Positions 7,221 to 14,796 of a stretch of DNA of 18,683 nucleotides are shown here, one piece after another. The notes under the pieces are model-generated. The model saw nothing but the letters and a program-made list of their open reading frames with translations. It made no database searches and was not told where the DNA came from. The stretch spans positions 1 to 18,683 of the forward strand of contig CALGTD010000120.1 of assembly GCA_937901895.1 (NCBI GenBank), read 5' to 3'. Source of the stretch: an uncultured Spartobacteria bacterium (GTDB lineage: Bacteria > Verrucomicrobiota > Verrucomicrobiia > Chthoniobacterales > JAATET01). Numbering within the stretch: the stretch's first letter is position 1; every line of letters begins with the position of its first letter. A program made the translations under genes and the position numbers.

Positions 7221-9253
7221 TTTGGCGGGCTCTGTTGCTGGCGGCGGGGCTTGCCGGCGCCGCGGCGGCGGAGAACGGGGAGAACGGACGGGTCGAATTC
7301 GAGGGGAACGAATCCTACAGCTCCGCGCATCTGCTCAACGTCCTTGAACGGCGATACTATGTTTCGCTGCGTGGAGACTTCGGGGTGACGGATGCGGACG
7401 ACGCCGCGTATTTCCTGCGGACGTTTTATTTCTCGCAGGGATTTCGCGACGCGAGCGTGCGGTATGACTACCACGGCACGCAGCCGCCGTCGGTGCTCTT
7501 CCAGATCGACGAGGGAAACCAGAAATACATCCGCAATGTCACCTTTGAGGGAGAGTCCGCGCTCGCTGCGCAACGAATGCGCGACATTTTCGACGCGGCC
7601 GTGAGGCAGGCGACGCTCCGCCCGTTCGGTCGAATGCGTTATGTTGCCACGGCCGTCGATGCGGGCGCGGCGGCCATCTCCGCCGCACTGGCCCACCGCG
7701 GCTATCTGCTGGCGGAAACGCATGTGGAGGACTCCGCGATCGAAGGACGATTCGTGGATCTGCGCGTCGAGGTCCGGCAGGGCATCCAGTATTTCGTCCG
7801 CGACGTCACGTTCGAGAATGCACCCGTCTCGGAGGAGGAATTGCGCGGCGTGCTGAAGGATTATCTCGATCAGCCTTACCGGCGAAACGAGGAGCAGCTC
7901 ATGCGCACCCGGCTCGAGGACTGGCTGAGGAACCGCGGCTATCTCGATGCGGAAGTCGCGGTTGATACCGACCTCGATGTCGAAGGCGGCGTGGTGCGGA
8001 TGGACTTCGACATCGAAGCCGGACGCACCTATACGATCGGTGAGATTCGGGTGGAGGGTGCCGAGCGCACGCACGAGCGCGAGATTTTGAGCCGCTTTGC
8101 GGTGAGGTCCGGTTCGCTCTACGACGCATCGAAGATCGACGAAGCGGCGCGCCGGCTCTGGTTCAGCGGAGCCTTCTCCGAGGCGGACGTGAAGCGGATC
8201 CCGAACTCCGACGGCACCGTCGATCTCGTGCTGTCCCTCCAGGAAACCTCCGCGAAACGGCTGCGTTTCGGCGCCGGTTACAGCCAGTGGGACATGGGGT
8301 TCCTCCAGGCTCACTACGTCGATCGCAATTTCTTTGGCACGCTGAACCGCTTCAACATCGACACCTACGTGTCCCAGCGCAGTTACGGCGTGAACGGTGC
8401 GATCACCGATCCCTGGTTGTGGGGCTCGGATTTTGAGGGGGCGATCGGCGGCTTCTTTGCGAGACGAGAGCTTCCCGCCTACCGCTCGCTCGAATACGGC
8501 GGCACGCTTTCGCTCACGCGTCGATACAGCGAACGCAACCTCACCGGTTACCGCATCCAATACGGCTGGAAGCGCGTGACCGATTCCGTGATTTTTGGTT
8601 CCAGCGAATCCGGGCAGGACGATCCCGACTACACGCTTGGAAATCTTACCTTCCGCCAGACCTACGACACCCGGAACGACATCCTCTCTCCGATGAAAGG
8701 GCTCTACGCCCATCACGAAGAGGAAATCGCCTCGCCCGTGCTGCTCGGTGATGTGTCTTTTGTGCGGTTCGAGGCTCAGTTCACCTATTACCAGCCGTTG
8801 CGTGAACTCACCACCGAGCGGCCGTTTGTTCCATTCCTCGTCTTCAACCACGCTGCGGGCGTTCTCTTTCCCTACGGCAGCACGAACGTCGTTCCCGTGC
8901 AGGAACGCTTCTTCCTCGGAGGTCCCAACACCGTCCGCAGCTTTCAGCTCGACGGCCTCGGGCCGAAGGATTCCGATGGCGACCCCGTCGGCGGTCGCGC
9001 GATGGTGCTTTTCAACCTCGAACTGCAGTGGCCGGTCTTCGACAACATCTACGTCGCGGCCTTTGCCGACGCTGGAAACATCTGGTCCGCCGCGTCGGAC
9101 ATCCAGCCCACTGATCTCAAGGTCGGCGTCGGGCCAGGACTGCGCCTTTACACCCCGCTCGGCGCCGTGCGCGTGGATTACGGATACAACGTGAACCGTC
9201 AGCAGGGCGATCCCATCGGTGCGTGGCAGGTGGGGTTTGGGTTCACCTTCTAG
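7217..9253 (+). CDS. tamA: TamA/BamA-family (Omp85) outer-membrane protein with four POTRA domains
   Basis: This is a 678-residue Omp85 protein. A signal peptide (about 1-18, AAAA then E) is followed by four POTRA-like modules at roughly 25-100, 104-188, 191-268 and 271-344. Each has the pattern of a V-x-F-x-G strand, two helices and a final GYLDAEV-like or closing strand. A 16-stranded barrel domain covers about 346-678. The loop-6 motif normally written VRGF appears as VRSF (573-576), and the protein ends in Phe (GFGFTF), as outer-membrane barrels do. E. coli TamA has three POTRAs and 577 residues, so this is a longer form; BamA has five. The 4-bp overlap with tamB strongly supports TamA as the functional assignment. 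It acts in the outer membrane, inserting barrel proteins or forming the TamB-linked envelope bridge. Its end is convergent with tonB, 83 bases away, with no clear terminator between. Confidence 0.9.
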   Translation: MIWRALLLAAGLAGAAAAENGENGRVEFEGNESYSSAHLLNVLERRYYVSLRGDFGVTDADDAAYFLRTFYFSQGFRDASVRYDYHGTQPPSVLFQIDEGNQKYIRNVTFEGESALAAQRMRDIFDAAVRQATLRPFGRMRYVATAVDAGAAAISAALAHRGYLLAETHVEDSAIEGRFVDLRVEVRQGIQYFVRDVTFENAPVSEEELRGVLKDYLDQPYRRNEEQLMRTRLEDWLRNRGYLDAEVAVDTDLDVEGGVVRMDFDIEAGRTYTIGEIRVEGAERTHEREILSRFAVRSGSLYDASKIDEAARRLWFSGAFSEADVKRIPNSDGTVDLVLSLQETSAKRLRFGAGYSQWDMGFLQAHYVDRNFFGTLNRFNIDTYVSQRSYGVNGAITDPWLWGSDFEGAIGGFFARRELPAYRSLEYGGTLSLTRRYSERNLTGYRIQYGWKRVTDSVIFGSSESGQDDPDYTLGNLTFRQTYDTRNDILSPMKGLYAHHEEEIASPVLLGDVSFVRFEAQFTYYQPLRELTTERPFVPFLVFNHAAGVLFPYGSTNVVPVQERFFLGGPNTVRSFQLDGLGPKDSDGDPVGGRAMVLFNLELQWPVFDNIYVAAFADAGNIWSAASDIQPTDLKVGVGPGLRLYTPLGAVRVDYGYNVNRQQGDPIGAWQVGFGFTF

Positions 9254-9336
9254 TCCCGGAAATCCAACGCGGTCGCTTCACGGAGAGCGGGCGGGCGTCG
9301 GCAGAATGTGGTCGTCAACCCGCAGTCCTCGACCGA

Positions 9337-10395
9337 TCAATTCTGATCCAGCGCGAAGTCGATCGAGATTGTGTAGCCCTCGGCGGTGCCGAGGCCTTCG
9401 GGGAGGGGAGGGATCTTCGTGATGCGCTTCGCAAAGCGGATGACTGATTCGTCCATCACCGCGTTGCCGCTGGATTTCGTGATCTTCGCATCGACGATCG
9501 TGCCGTCGCGAAGAATGCGGATCGTGAGTCGCGACACATAGGTGTTGCCGTCTCCAAACAGCGACGTGGGTTGATCCCAGCCCGAGAACGCGTCGTGGAT
9601 CAGCTCATGATACCAGCCAAAATCGGACTCGCCTCCGGAGCCGCTTTTCTCCGCCTGACCTGCGCCCGTCTTCCCGGCCCCGTCCCTGGTGGTGGCGGCC
9701 GCCTTCTCACTCGTATTCGGCGGTTGCTTTTCCGCGTCGGGTTTCGGGGTGGAGGATGGGGTGGCCTTGGGCGTCGCAGCTGGTGTGGCTTTCGGCGTTG
9801 CCTTGGGGGTCGCTTCGGGCGTCGGTTTTGGGGATGGTTTTGGGGATGGTTTTGGGGATGGTTTTGGTGTTGCGGTCGGAGTGGCCTTGGGAGTCGGCTT
9901 CGGGGTTGGCTTGGGAGTTGCGGTCGGCTCGGGAGTGGGCTTTGGGGTGGGCTTCGGAGTTGGCGTAGGCGTAGGCTTTGGTGTGGGCGTCGGAGTCGGC
10001 TTTGGTGTGGGAGTTGGCCTGGGTGTGGGGGTCGGCGTGGGTTTTGGGGTCGGAGTCGGCGTGGCGAAGGGGTTCTCTTCTTCGCCCTTGGGGATTGGCG
10101 TGGGTTTCGGCTCGGGTTCAGGCGTGGGCTCTGGTTCCGGCTCCGGTTCGGGAGTTGGGGCGGGTTTCGGCGTGGGCTCGGGTTCCTCCTCGATGATCTC
10201 GGGGACGGTGGTTGTGAACGCGCCGGCATCGAGCCAGAGCACTTCGCCGAATTCCTTCTTCGCCTCGAGGTTGCGGGAAAGGAAGGTCATCACCGCGACG
10301 ATGAGCACGTGCACAAGCGCCACCGCGACGAACGTGAGCTGAAATCCGCGCCGGGCCCTGCTCCGCCGCGGGTCGCGAGTCCGCAGGCGGGCCAT
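9337..10395 (-). CDS. tonB: TonB/TolA-like energy transducer with very long Pro/Thr linker
   Basis: This is a 352-residue, inner-membrane-anchored periplasmic protein that passes proton-motive energy to outer-membrane partners. A basic N-terminus precedes one membrane helix (about 18-40) carrying His29, as in TonB and TolA anchors; the usual Ser four residues earlier is Val. Residues about 70-240 are almost only Pro, Thr, Lys, Glu and Ala in PKPTPTPT-style repeats. The C-terminal TonB-type domain (about 256-352) shows WYHELI, RILRDGTIVDAKITKSSG, MDESVIRFAKRI and IPPLPEG. The C-terminal domain and the order after TolQ and TolR would fit TolA equally well, but TolB and Pal are not in the window. 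Hence TonB-like is the safer name. The start overlaps the TolR stop by one base (TGATG). The linker's G-rich + strand contains perfect short tandem repeats. Confidence 0.85.
   Translation of the reverse strand: MARLRTRDPRRSRARRGFQLTFVAVALVHVLIVAVMTFLSRNLEAKKEFGEVLWLDAGAFTTTVPEIIEEEPEPTPKPAPTPEPEPEPEPTPEPEPKPTPIPKGEEENPFATPTPTPKPTPTPTPRPTPTPKPTPTPTPKPTPTPTPKPTPKPTPEPTATPKPTPKPTPKATPTATPKPSPKPSPKPSPKPTPEATPKATPKATPAATPKATPSSTPKPDAEKQPPNTSEKAAATTRDGAGKTGAGQAEKSGSGGESDFGWYHELIHDAFSGWDQPTSLFGDGNTYVSRLTIRILRDGTIVDAKITKSSGNAVMDESVIRFAKRITKIPPLPEGLGTAEGYTISIDFALDQN
9824..9865. repeat. 12-bp perfect tandem repeat inside the tonB linker
   Basis: Three and a half exact copies of GGTTTTGGGGAT run from 9824 to 9865, encoding repeated Lys-Pro-Ser-Pro on the minus strand. 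Exact nucleotide identity, rather than only amino-acid similarity, indicates recent expansion or slippage. Copy-number change in steps of four residues would keep the frame. The + strand, which is the template strand, is rich in G-runs. Confidence 0.85.
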
Positions 10396-10820
10396 CAGGG
10401 CTGCGTGGTTTCCTCGGGATGCGTCATCACTCCGACCTTGGAGATGCCGACGCGCTTGAGGATGTCCATGACCGAGATGAAATCCTGAATGGGCAGTGTC
10501 TTGTGCGGACGCACGGCGACCGCGACCTCGGGAGACGCCGCCTTCAGAACGACGAGCTGTTCTTCGAGGGCGACCGCCGTGATTGGATCCTCGTCGAGCT
10601 TCATCGCGCCGTCCTTGTCGATTGAGACGATGTGGACTTCCGCGGGGTTTACCGCAGTCTGTGCGGTGGAACTCGTCGGCACCACGAGATCGATGCTGTT
10701 TTCGATGAGCGGCGTGGTGATCATGAAAATGATCAGCAGCACGAATGCGAGGTCGAGAAGCGGAGTGATGTTCAACTCCGTGAGTGCCGTGAGGTGACCG
10801 CGATCGGAATAGCGTCTCAT
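10395..10820 (-). CDS. tolR: TolR/ExbD biopolymer transport protein
   Basis: This 141-residue protein has a short cytoplasmic N-terminus and one membrane helix with the family's essential acidic residue at D23 (NITPLLDLAFVLLIIFMIT). That is the proton-responsive Asp of TolR (Asp23) and ExbD (Asp25). A periplasmic domain follows, ending in IQDFISVMDILKRVGISKVGVMT, typical of the family. It forms the pentamer-dimer proton motor with TolQ/ExbB and drives TonB/TolA. The start was chosen as the ATG at 10820, giving the normal MRRYSDRG N-terminus. The same frame is open further upstream, but that part lies inside the TolQ gene and lacks homologous character. The ATG overlaps the TolQ stop by one base, and its own stop overlaps the TonB ATG the same way. 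I cannot separate TolR from ExbD by sequence alone. Confidence 0.92.
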   Translation of the reverse strand: MRRYSDRGHLTALTELNITPLLDLAFVLLIIFMITTPLIENSIDLVVPTSSTAQTAVNPAEVHIVSIDKDGAMKLDEDPITAVALEEQLVVLKAASPEVAVAVRPHKTLPIQDFISVMDILKRVGISKVGVMTHPEETTQP

Positions 10821-11563
10821 CAGGCGGAATACTCGACGTAGCGGTGCTCGAGGGCGGATGCCAGCTCGGCCGCGAAGTTGTCGCACTCGACGATCACCGA
10901 GCGCACGCTGGTGACCAGGAAATTGTAGCCAAACATCGCCGGAATCGCGACGAGGAGCCCGACGACGGTCGTGATGAGCGCTCCCGAAACACCCGGCGCC
11001 ATTGCGGCAAGGTTCGCGTTGCCGGCGGCGGCGATGCCTCCGAAGGCATCCATCACGCCCCACACCGTTCCGAGCAGCCCGAGAAACGGCGCGCCGCTGA
11101 CTGCCATGGACAGGACGTTCATCTGCGACTCGAGCTCCAGTGCGGACTCGCCGACGGCCCGTTCCATCGCGGCGGTGACGGCGCGCATCTGCGCGGGGCT
11201 GATGCGATCGGACTCGCTCAGGCGCGCCCGAAACGTCTCGTCCACCTCGGTCGAACCAAGCATCTGGAAGCAAAACTCCGACACACCCGCTTCATAGATC
11301 CGATACAGCGGCGAGCCTTCGAAATGCACGCCGCTTTCGAAGATCCGCAACGGCTGCCGGTCGCGATGGAACAGCGCCATGAAACGCGCGGACTGCCGCT
11401 TCGCAAAGCGGAGCTGGCGGAATTTCGTCACCATCACCGACCAGCTGAAAATCGACGCGAAGAAGAGAGCGAGAAGGATCGCCTTTCCCTCGGCGGTCGA
11501 CTCGGTAAAGGCGTAGTAGAGTCCGGTGCCCTGTTGGGCGAGGAGCAGCGGCCACGACGACAT
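10820..11563 (-). CDS. tolQ: TolQ/ExbB (MotA/TolQ/ExbB) proton channel protein
   Basis: This 247-residue inner-membrane protein has three membrane segments: about 25-47 (ILLALFFASIFSWSVMV), about 147-172 (SGAPFLGLLGTVWGVMDAF) and about 187-210 (GALITTVVGLLVAIPAMFG). The Thr and Gly residues lining the second and third helices are those of the family's proton path. A cytoplasmic stretch lies between helices 1 and 2, as in TolQ. The frame extends three codons further to an ATG at 11572. The ATG at 11563 is preferred because the candidate -10 element (11573-11578) directly abuts the longer start, and transcription should begin near 11566. It is the first gene of the three-gene operon. It is divergent from a secreted protein whose start is 83 bases away, so the two share an upstream region. 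Confidence 0.9.
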   Translation of the reverse strand: MSSWPLLLAQQGTGLYYAFTESTAEGKAILLALFFASIFSWSVMVTKFRQLRFAKRQSARFMALFHRDRQPLRIFESGVHFEGSPLYRIYEAGVSEFCFQMLGSTEVDETFRARLSESDRISPAQMRAVTAAMERAVGESALELESQMNVLSMAVSGAPFLGLLGTVWGVMDAFGGIAAAGNANLAAMAPGVSGALITTVVGLLVAIPAMFGYNFLVTSVRSVIVECDNFAAELASALEHRYVEYSA

Positions 11564-11572
11564 GCTGTGCAT

Positions 11573-11600
11573 CGAATAGGCGAACGCCGCGCGTGCGCAA
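11573..11600 (-). promoter_or_regulatory. candidate promoter of the tolQ-tolR-tonB operon, leaderless
   Basis: Read on the minus strand, TTGCGC (11600-11595) and TATTCG (11578-11573) are separated by 16 bp. Initiation near 11566 would leave about three bases before the ATG at 11563. The spacer length is the same as at the ATPase and tRNA promoters. Confidence 0.45.
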
Positions 11601-11646
11601 TGAATTTTCCATTTCCGAGCTGCGATTTTCCGGCTTGATTGCGGGC

Positions 11647-12465
11647 ATGCCAGTGCGCAATGCCGCCGTTTTTCTTGCCATCGCCCTTGTTCTTCCTCTC
11701 CAGGCCCAGGACGCCCCGACGGAGAATAAATACGACATTGTGAGCAAGGTGTTTCGTCCGTTCTGGAGCGTGTTGCTCGTGGGTGGAAAGGACGCCAACA
11801 AGGCGGCGTCGTTCCGGATGGTGACGACGGAGGTCTCCGGCAGCCTGCCGAAGGAGTTTGTTGGCGCGACGCTCGAGGCGGCCGTGCAGTTTCCCAACAA
11901 GGTGAAGCTTTCCGCTCCCGTGCTGGGCGAGCAGGTCACCGTCTGCCGAAATGGAAACGACGTCTGGGCCGTGCCCGGAGAGAAAGTGGAGTATCTCCTC
12001 AAGCAGTTCGGCGGAAGGCTGCCGAAGCCGACGAAGAAGGCGGACACGCCGATCTTTCTTCCGGTGACCGCGCAACAGGCGGTCTTTCTGCCGGCGCTGT
12101 TCGTGCTCGACGATGCTAAGCAGTTCGAGGAACTCGACGGAGTGCAGACCCGGGTGATCAGCGGCGGGCTCATGCCGGATCTGGCGAAGGTCACCGACGC
12201 GGAGGATTTTCGCGCGACGATGTGGGTCGCGGCGGGCTACATCCCGAAGAAGGTGCAGATCGTGCGGCGGAATTTCACGATGACGGTCGCGATCGAGGAT
12301 TTGAAATTCGCGGAGAAACTGCCCGCGAAGACGTGGCAGCCGCCGGAGGGGGAGGAGGATGTCTATCGCACCTCCGCCGACGTGCTCGAGCAGCTGCTTT
12401 TCGTGGTAATGAATTCGCTGGGGACCGGGGAATTTCCACCGCCCGCGGACGACGGCAACGAATGA
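11647..12465 (+). CDS. secreted protein of unknown function, possibly LolA-like fold
   Basis: This is a 272-residue protein with a clear signal peptide (MPVRNAAVFLAIALVLPLQA, cleavage near residue 20). I do not firmly recognise it. Its composition is alternating beta strands with exposed charges. Segments such as AAVQFPNKVKLSAP, GNDVWAVPGEKVEYLL and IPKKVQIVRRNFTMTVAIEDL look like the paired strands of the LolA/LolB fold, which carries lipoprotein acyl chains or other hydrophobic cargo. The closing acidic tail (GEFPPPADDGNE) appears disordered. The frame is open to a GTG at 11593, but that start adds 18 residues in front of the signal peptide, so the ATG at 11647 was chosen. It is divergent from tolQ and 66 bases before the copper ATPase gene, which has its own promoter-like sequence. 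The LolA-like reading is a guess from strand pattern. Confidence 0.7.
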   Translation: MPVRNAAVFLAIALVLPLQAQDAPTENKYDIVSKVFRPFWSVLLVGGKDANKAASFRMVTTEVSGSLPKEFVGATLEAAVQFPNKVKLSAPVLGEQVTVCRNGNDVWAVPGEKVEYLLKQFGGRLPKPTKKADTPIFLPVTAQQAVFLPALFVLDDAKQFEELDGVQTRVISGGLMPDLAKVTDAEDFRATMWVAAGYIPKKVQIVRRNFTMTVAIEDLKFAEKLPAKTWQPPEGEEDVYRTSADVLEQLLFVVMNSLGTGEFPPPADDGNE

Positions 12466-12497
12466 CGCCTCCCGGCATGTCCCTACGGGGACGCATG

Positions 12498-12525
12498 GTG
12501 ACAATTCGTCCGCCGGAGTTATGCT
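12498..12525 (+). promoter_or_regulatory. candidate promoter of the copper ATPase gene, leaderless
   Basis: GTGACA (12498-12503) and TATGCT (12520-12525) are separated by 16 bp. Seven bases further lies the GTG start codon at 12532, so the start codon would be at or next to the first transcribed base. The -10 hexamer is identical to the one before the tRNA-Phe gene. No CueR-type dyad with a long 19-20 bp spacer is seen. Confidence 0.5.
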
Positions 12526-12531
12526 GATCGC

Positions 12532-14778
12532 GTGAGCGAGCATTGCTGCGGGTGCGCCGGCCATGCGCACGAGCCGGTCCGGCCAACCATGGAGTGGTTC
12601 TGCCCGATGTGTGCCGGCGTCGAGTCGGACAGGCCGGGATCCTGCCCGAAATGCGGAATGGCGCTGGAGCGAAACCCGACCTTCCGGCGCGCGACGGTTT
12701 ACACCTGCCCCATGCATCCGGAGATCCGGCAGGATCATACCGGCAGCTGCCCGAAATGTGGAATGGCGCTCGAGCCCGCCGACGCAGCGTCCGAGGAAGA
12801 GGATGGCGAACTGCGCGACATGCGGCGCAGGTTCTGGATCGCGCTGCCGATGGCCGCGGTGGTCTTTGCGCTCGCGATGTCGGAGCATGCCGTGACGGTT
12901 GTTCCTCCGCACCTTTCCGCCTGGATTCAATTTGTCCTCTCCACTCCGGTGGTTCTCTGGGCGGGTTGGCCGTTCTTCGTGCGGGGCGCGAGGTCCATCG
13001 CGGCGAGGAGTCCAAACATGTTCACGCTCATCTCGCTTGGTGTGGGTGCGGCGTATGGGTTCAGCGTGGTCGCGTTGCTGGTTCCGGGTGTGCTGCCCTC
13101 CGCCATGCGGGATCACGGAATGGCTCCCGTTTATTTTGAAGCGGCGGCGGTGATCGTGGTGCTCGTGCTGCTCGGGCAGGTGCTCGAACTCCGGGCGCGC
13201 GCCGCAACCGGAGAGGCAATCCGCGCGCTGCTGGACCTTGCACCCGCAATGGCGCATCGCATCGGAGACGCGGGGGAAGCGGACGTGCCGCTCGAACTTG
13301 TGCAGGCCGGCGACCGGTTGCGTGTGAAGCCCGGGGAAAAAATCCCCGTCGATGGCGAGGTGATCGACGGTTCCAGCACGGTGGACGAGTCGATGCTCAC
13401 CGGGGAACCCGATCCCGTGCAAAAGGCTCCCGGCTCAAAACTAGCCGCAGGCACGTTGAATGGCAGTGGCAGCCTCGTCCTACGTGCGGAGAAGGTCGGT
13501 TCGGAAACCCTGCTGGCGCAGATCGTCCAAATGGTCGCCGATGCGCAGCGGAGTCGAGCGCCGATTCAACGGGTGGCGGACGCGGTGGCGGCGTGGTTCG
13601 TGCCTGCCGTGGTGCTGGTCGCAGCGGTCACCTTTTTCGCGTGGCTGTTTTTCGGACCGGTGCCTGCGCTGGCCTACGCTGTGGTGAATGCGGTGGCCGT
13701 GCTCATCATTGCCTGTCCGTGCGCGCTTGGGCTCGCCACTCCAATGTCGATCATGGTCGGCGTCGGTCGTGGAGCCTCGCTCGGCGTCCTCGTGAAGGAT
13801 GCCGAGGCTTTGGAACGGCTGGAGAAAGTGGACACCCTCGTCGTCGACAAGACAGGCACGCTCACGGCGGGACGTCCCTCGGTCACGGGGATCGTGTGCG
13901 CAGAGGGCGTCAGTGAGGAGGCGGTGCTGGAAACCGCAGCGTCGGTCGAGACCCGCAGCGAGCATCCGCTGGCGGGGGCCATTGTCGGCTCGGCGAGGGA
14001 TCGGGGCATCGCGATTGCGGAGGCGGAGGAATTCGACTCCGTGGCGGGCGGCGGCGTATCGGGCCGGACTGGCGGTGTGGAAGTGCTGGCGGGAAAGCGT
14101 GACCTGCTTGCCGCCCGCGGAGTCAAGGGATTGGACGATATCGACGTGACGGCGCTTGAAGGCCGCACGATCGTCTGGATTGCGCGAGCCGGCAGGGCGA
14201 TCGGTGCGCTTGCGTTGTCGGATCCGATCAAGGAGACAACGCCCGAGGCGATTCGCGCACTGCATTCGCTCGGAATCCGGATCTCCATGCTGACCGGGGA
14301 CAACCGTGCGACGGCGGAGCGCATCGCGCGTGAGCTCGCAATCGACGACGTGACCGCCGGCGTGGATCCCGCGCAAAAACACGAGAAGGTGCGGTCGTTG
14401 CGCGAGGCCGGTGCGGTCGTTGCGATGGCGGGAGATGGAGTGAACGACGCGCCGGCGCTTGCCGCCGCCGATGTCGGCATTGCGATGGGGTCCGGCACGG
14501 ATGTCGCGATGCAGACCGCCGGAGTCACGCTCGTGAAGGGGGACCTGCGCGGGATCGTTCACGCCATCGCGCTCAGCAGAGCGACGATGCGAAACATCCG
14601 GCAGAATCTTCTGTTCGCGTTCCTCTACAACTCCCTCGGCGTGCCGATCGCCGCCGGCGTGCTGTATCCGTTCTCCGGTCTGCTGCTCAGTCCGATCGTG
14701 GCCAGCGCGGCGATGGCGTTGAGCAGTGTGTCCGTGATTGGAAACGCACTGCGGTTGAGGAAGCTCGCCCTCGAATAG
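12532..14778 (+). CDS. copA: Cu(I)-exporting P1B-type ATPase with tandem N-terminal metal-binding repeats
   Basis: This 748-residue inner-membrane pump couples ATP hydrolysis to export of Cu(I), and probably Ag(I). Catalytic landmarks are TGE (290-292, actuator), the membrane metal site CPC (395-397), phosphorylated D439 in DKTGT, HP (478-479, nucleotide binding) and GDGVND (634-639). The last two helices carry YNSLGVPIAAG and MALSSVSVIGN, the YN and MxxSS signatures of the Cu(I) subgroup. The N-terminus has no GMTCxxC ferredoxin-like domain. It has instead a Cys/His-rich start (HCCGCAGHAH, 4-13) and two related heavy-metal-binding repeats, at 22-46 (CPMC ... CPKCGMALE) and 57-81 (CPMHPEI ... 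CPKCGMALE). The first repeat has Cys27 where the second has His62. The start is GTG with no Shine-Dalgarno, consistent with a leaderless message. It converges on the zinc-ribbon gene 18 bases away. Confidence 0.95.
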   Translation: MSEHCCGCAGHAHEPVRPTMEWFCPMCAGVESDRPGSCPKCGMALERNPTFRRATVYTCPMHPEIRQDHTGSCPKCGMALEPADAASEEEDGELRDMRRRFWIALPMAAVVFALAMSEHAVTVVPPHLSAWIQFVLSTPVVLWAGWPFFVRGARSIAARSPNMFTLISLGVGAAYGFSVVALLVPGVLPSAMRDHGMAPVYFEAAAVIVVLVLLGQVLELRARAATGEAIRALLDLAPAMAHRIGDAGEADVPLELVQAGDRLRVKPGEKIPVDGEVIDGSSTVDESMLTGEPDPVQKAPGSKLAAGTLNGSGSLVLRAEKVGSETLLAQIVQMVADAQRSRAPIQRVADAVAAWFVPAVVLVAAVTFFAWLFFGPVPALAYAVVNAVAVLIIACPCALGLATPMSIMVGVGRGASLGVLVKDAEALERLEKVDTLVVDKTGTLTAGRPSVTGIVCAEGVSEEAVLETAASVETRSEHPLAGAIVGSARDRGIAIAEAEEFDSVAGGGVSGRTGGVEVLAGKRDLLAARGVKGLDDIDVTALEGRTIVWIARAGRAIGALALSDPIKETTPEAIRALHSLGIRISMLTGDNRATAERIARELAIDDVTAGVDPAQKHEKVRSLREAGAVVAMAGDGVNDAPALAAADVGIAMGSGTDVAMQTAGVTLVKGDLRGIVHAIALSRATMRNIRQNLLFAFLYNSLGVPIAAGVLYPFSGLLLSPIVASAAMALSSVSVIGNALRLRKLALE

Positions 14779-14796
14779 GCCGGGGCAGCTCCGCGG

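Noticed and set aside
7181..8851. 556-residue minus-strand open frame opposite tamA
   Set aside because: Antisense to a recognisable Omp85 protein; no domain, no start signal, shadow composition.
9254..9336. Terminator between the convergent tamA and tonB genes
   Set aside because: Only a 5-bp GCGGG/CCCGC pairing and no T-tract on either strand.
9689..10342. Plus-strand Gly/Val-rich open frame opposite tonB that looks like a repetitive structural protein
   Set aside because: It is the reverse complement of the Pro/Thr linker codons, so its GVGVGFG repeats are a by-product of the tonB repeats.
11593..11646. Upstream GTG start for the secreted protein, giving 18 extra residues
   Set aside because: The extension would sit in front of a complete signal peptide, and its GTG overlaps the candidate -35 element of the divergent tolQ promoter.
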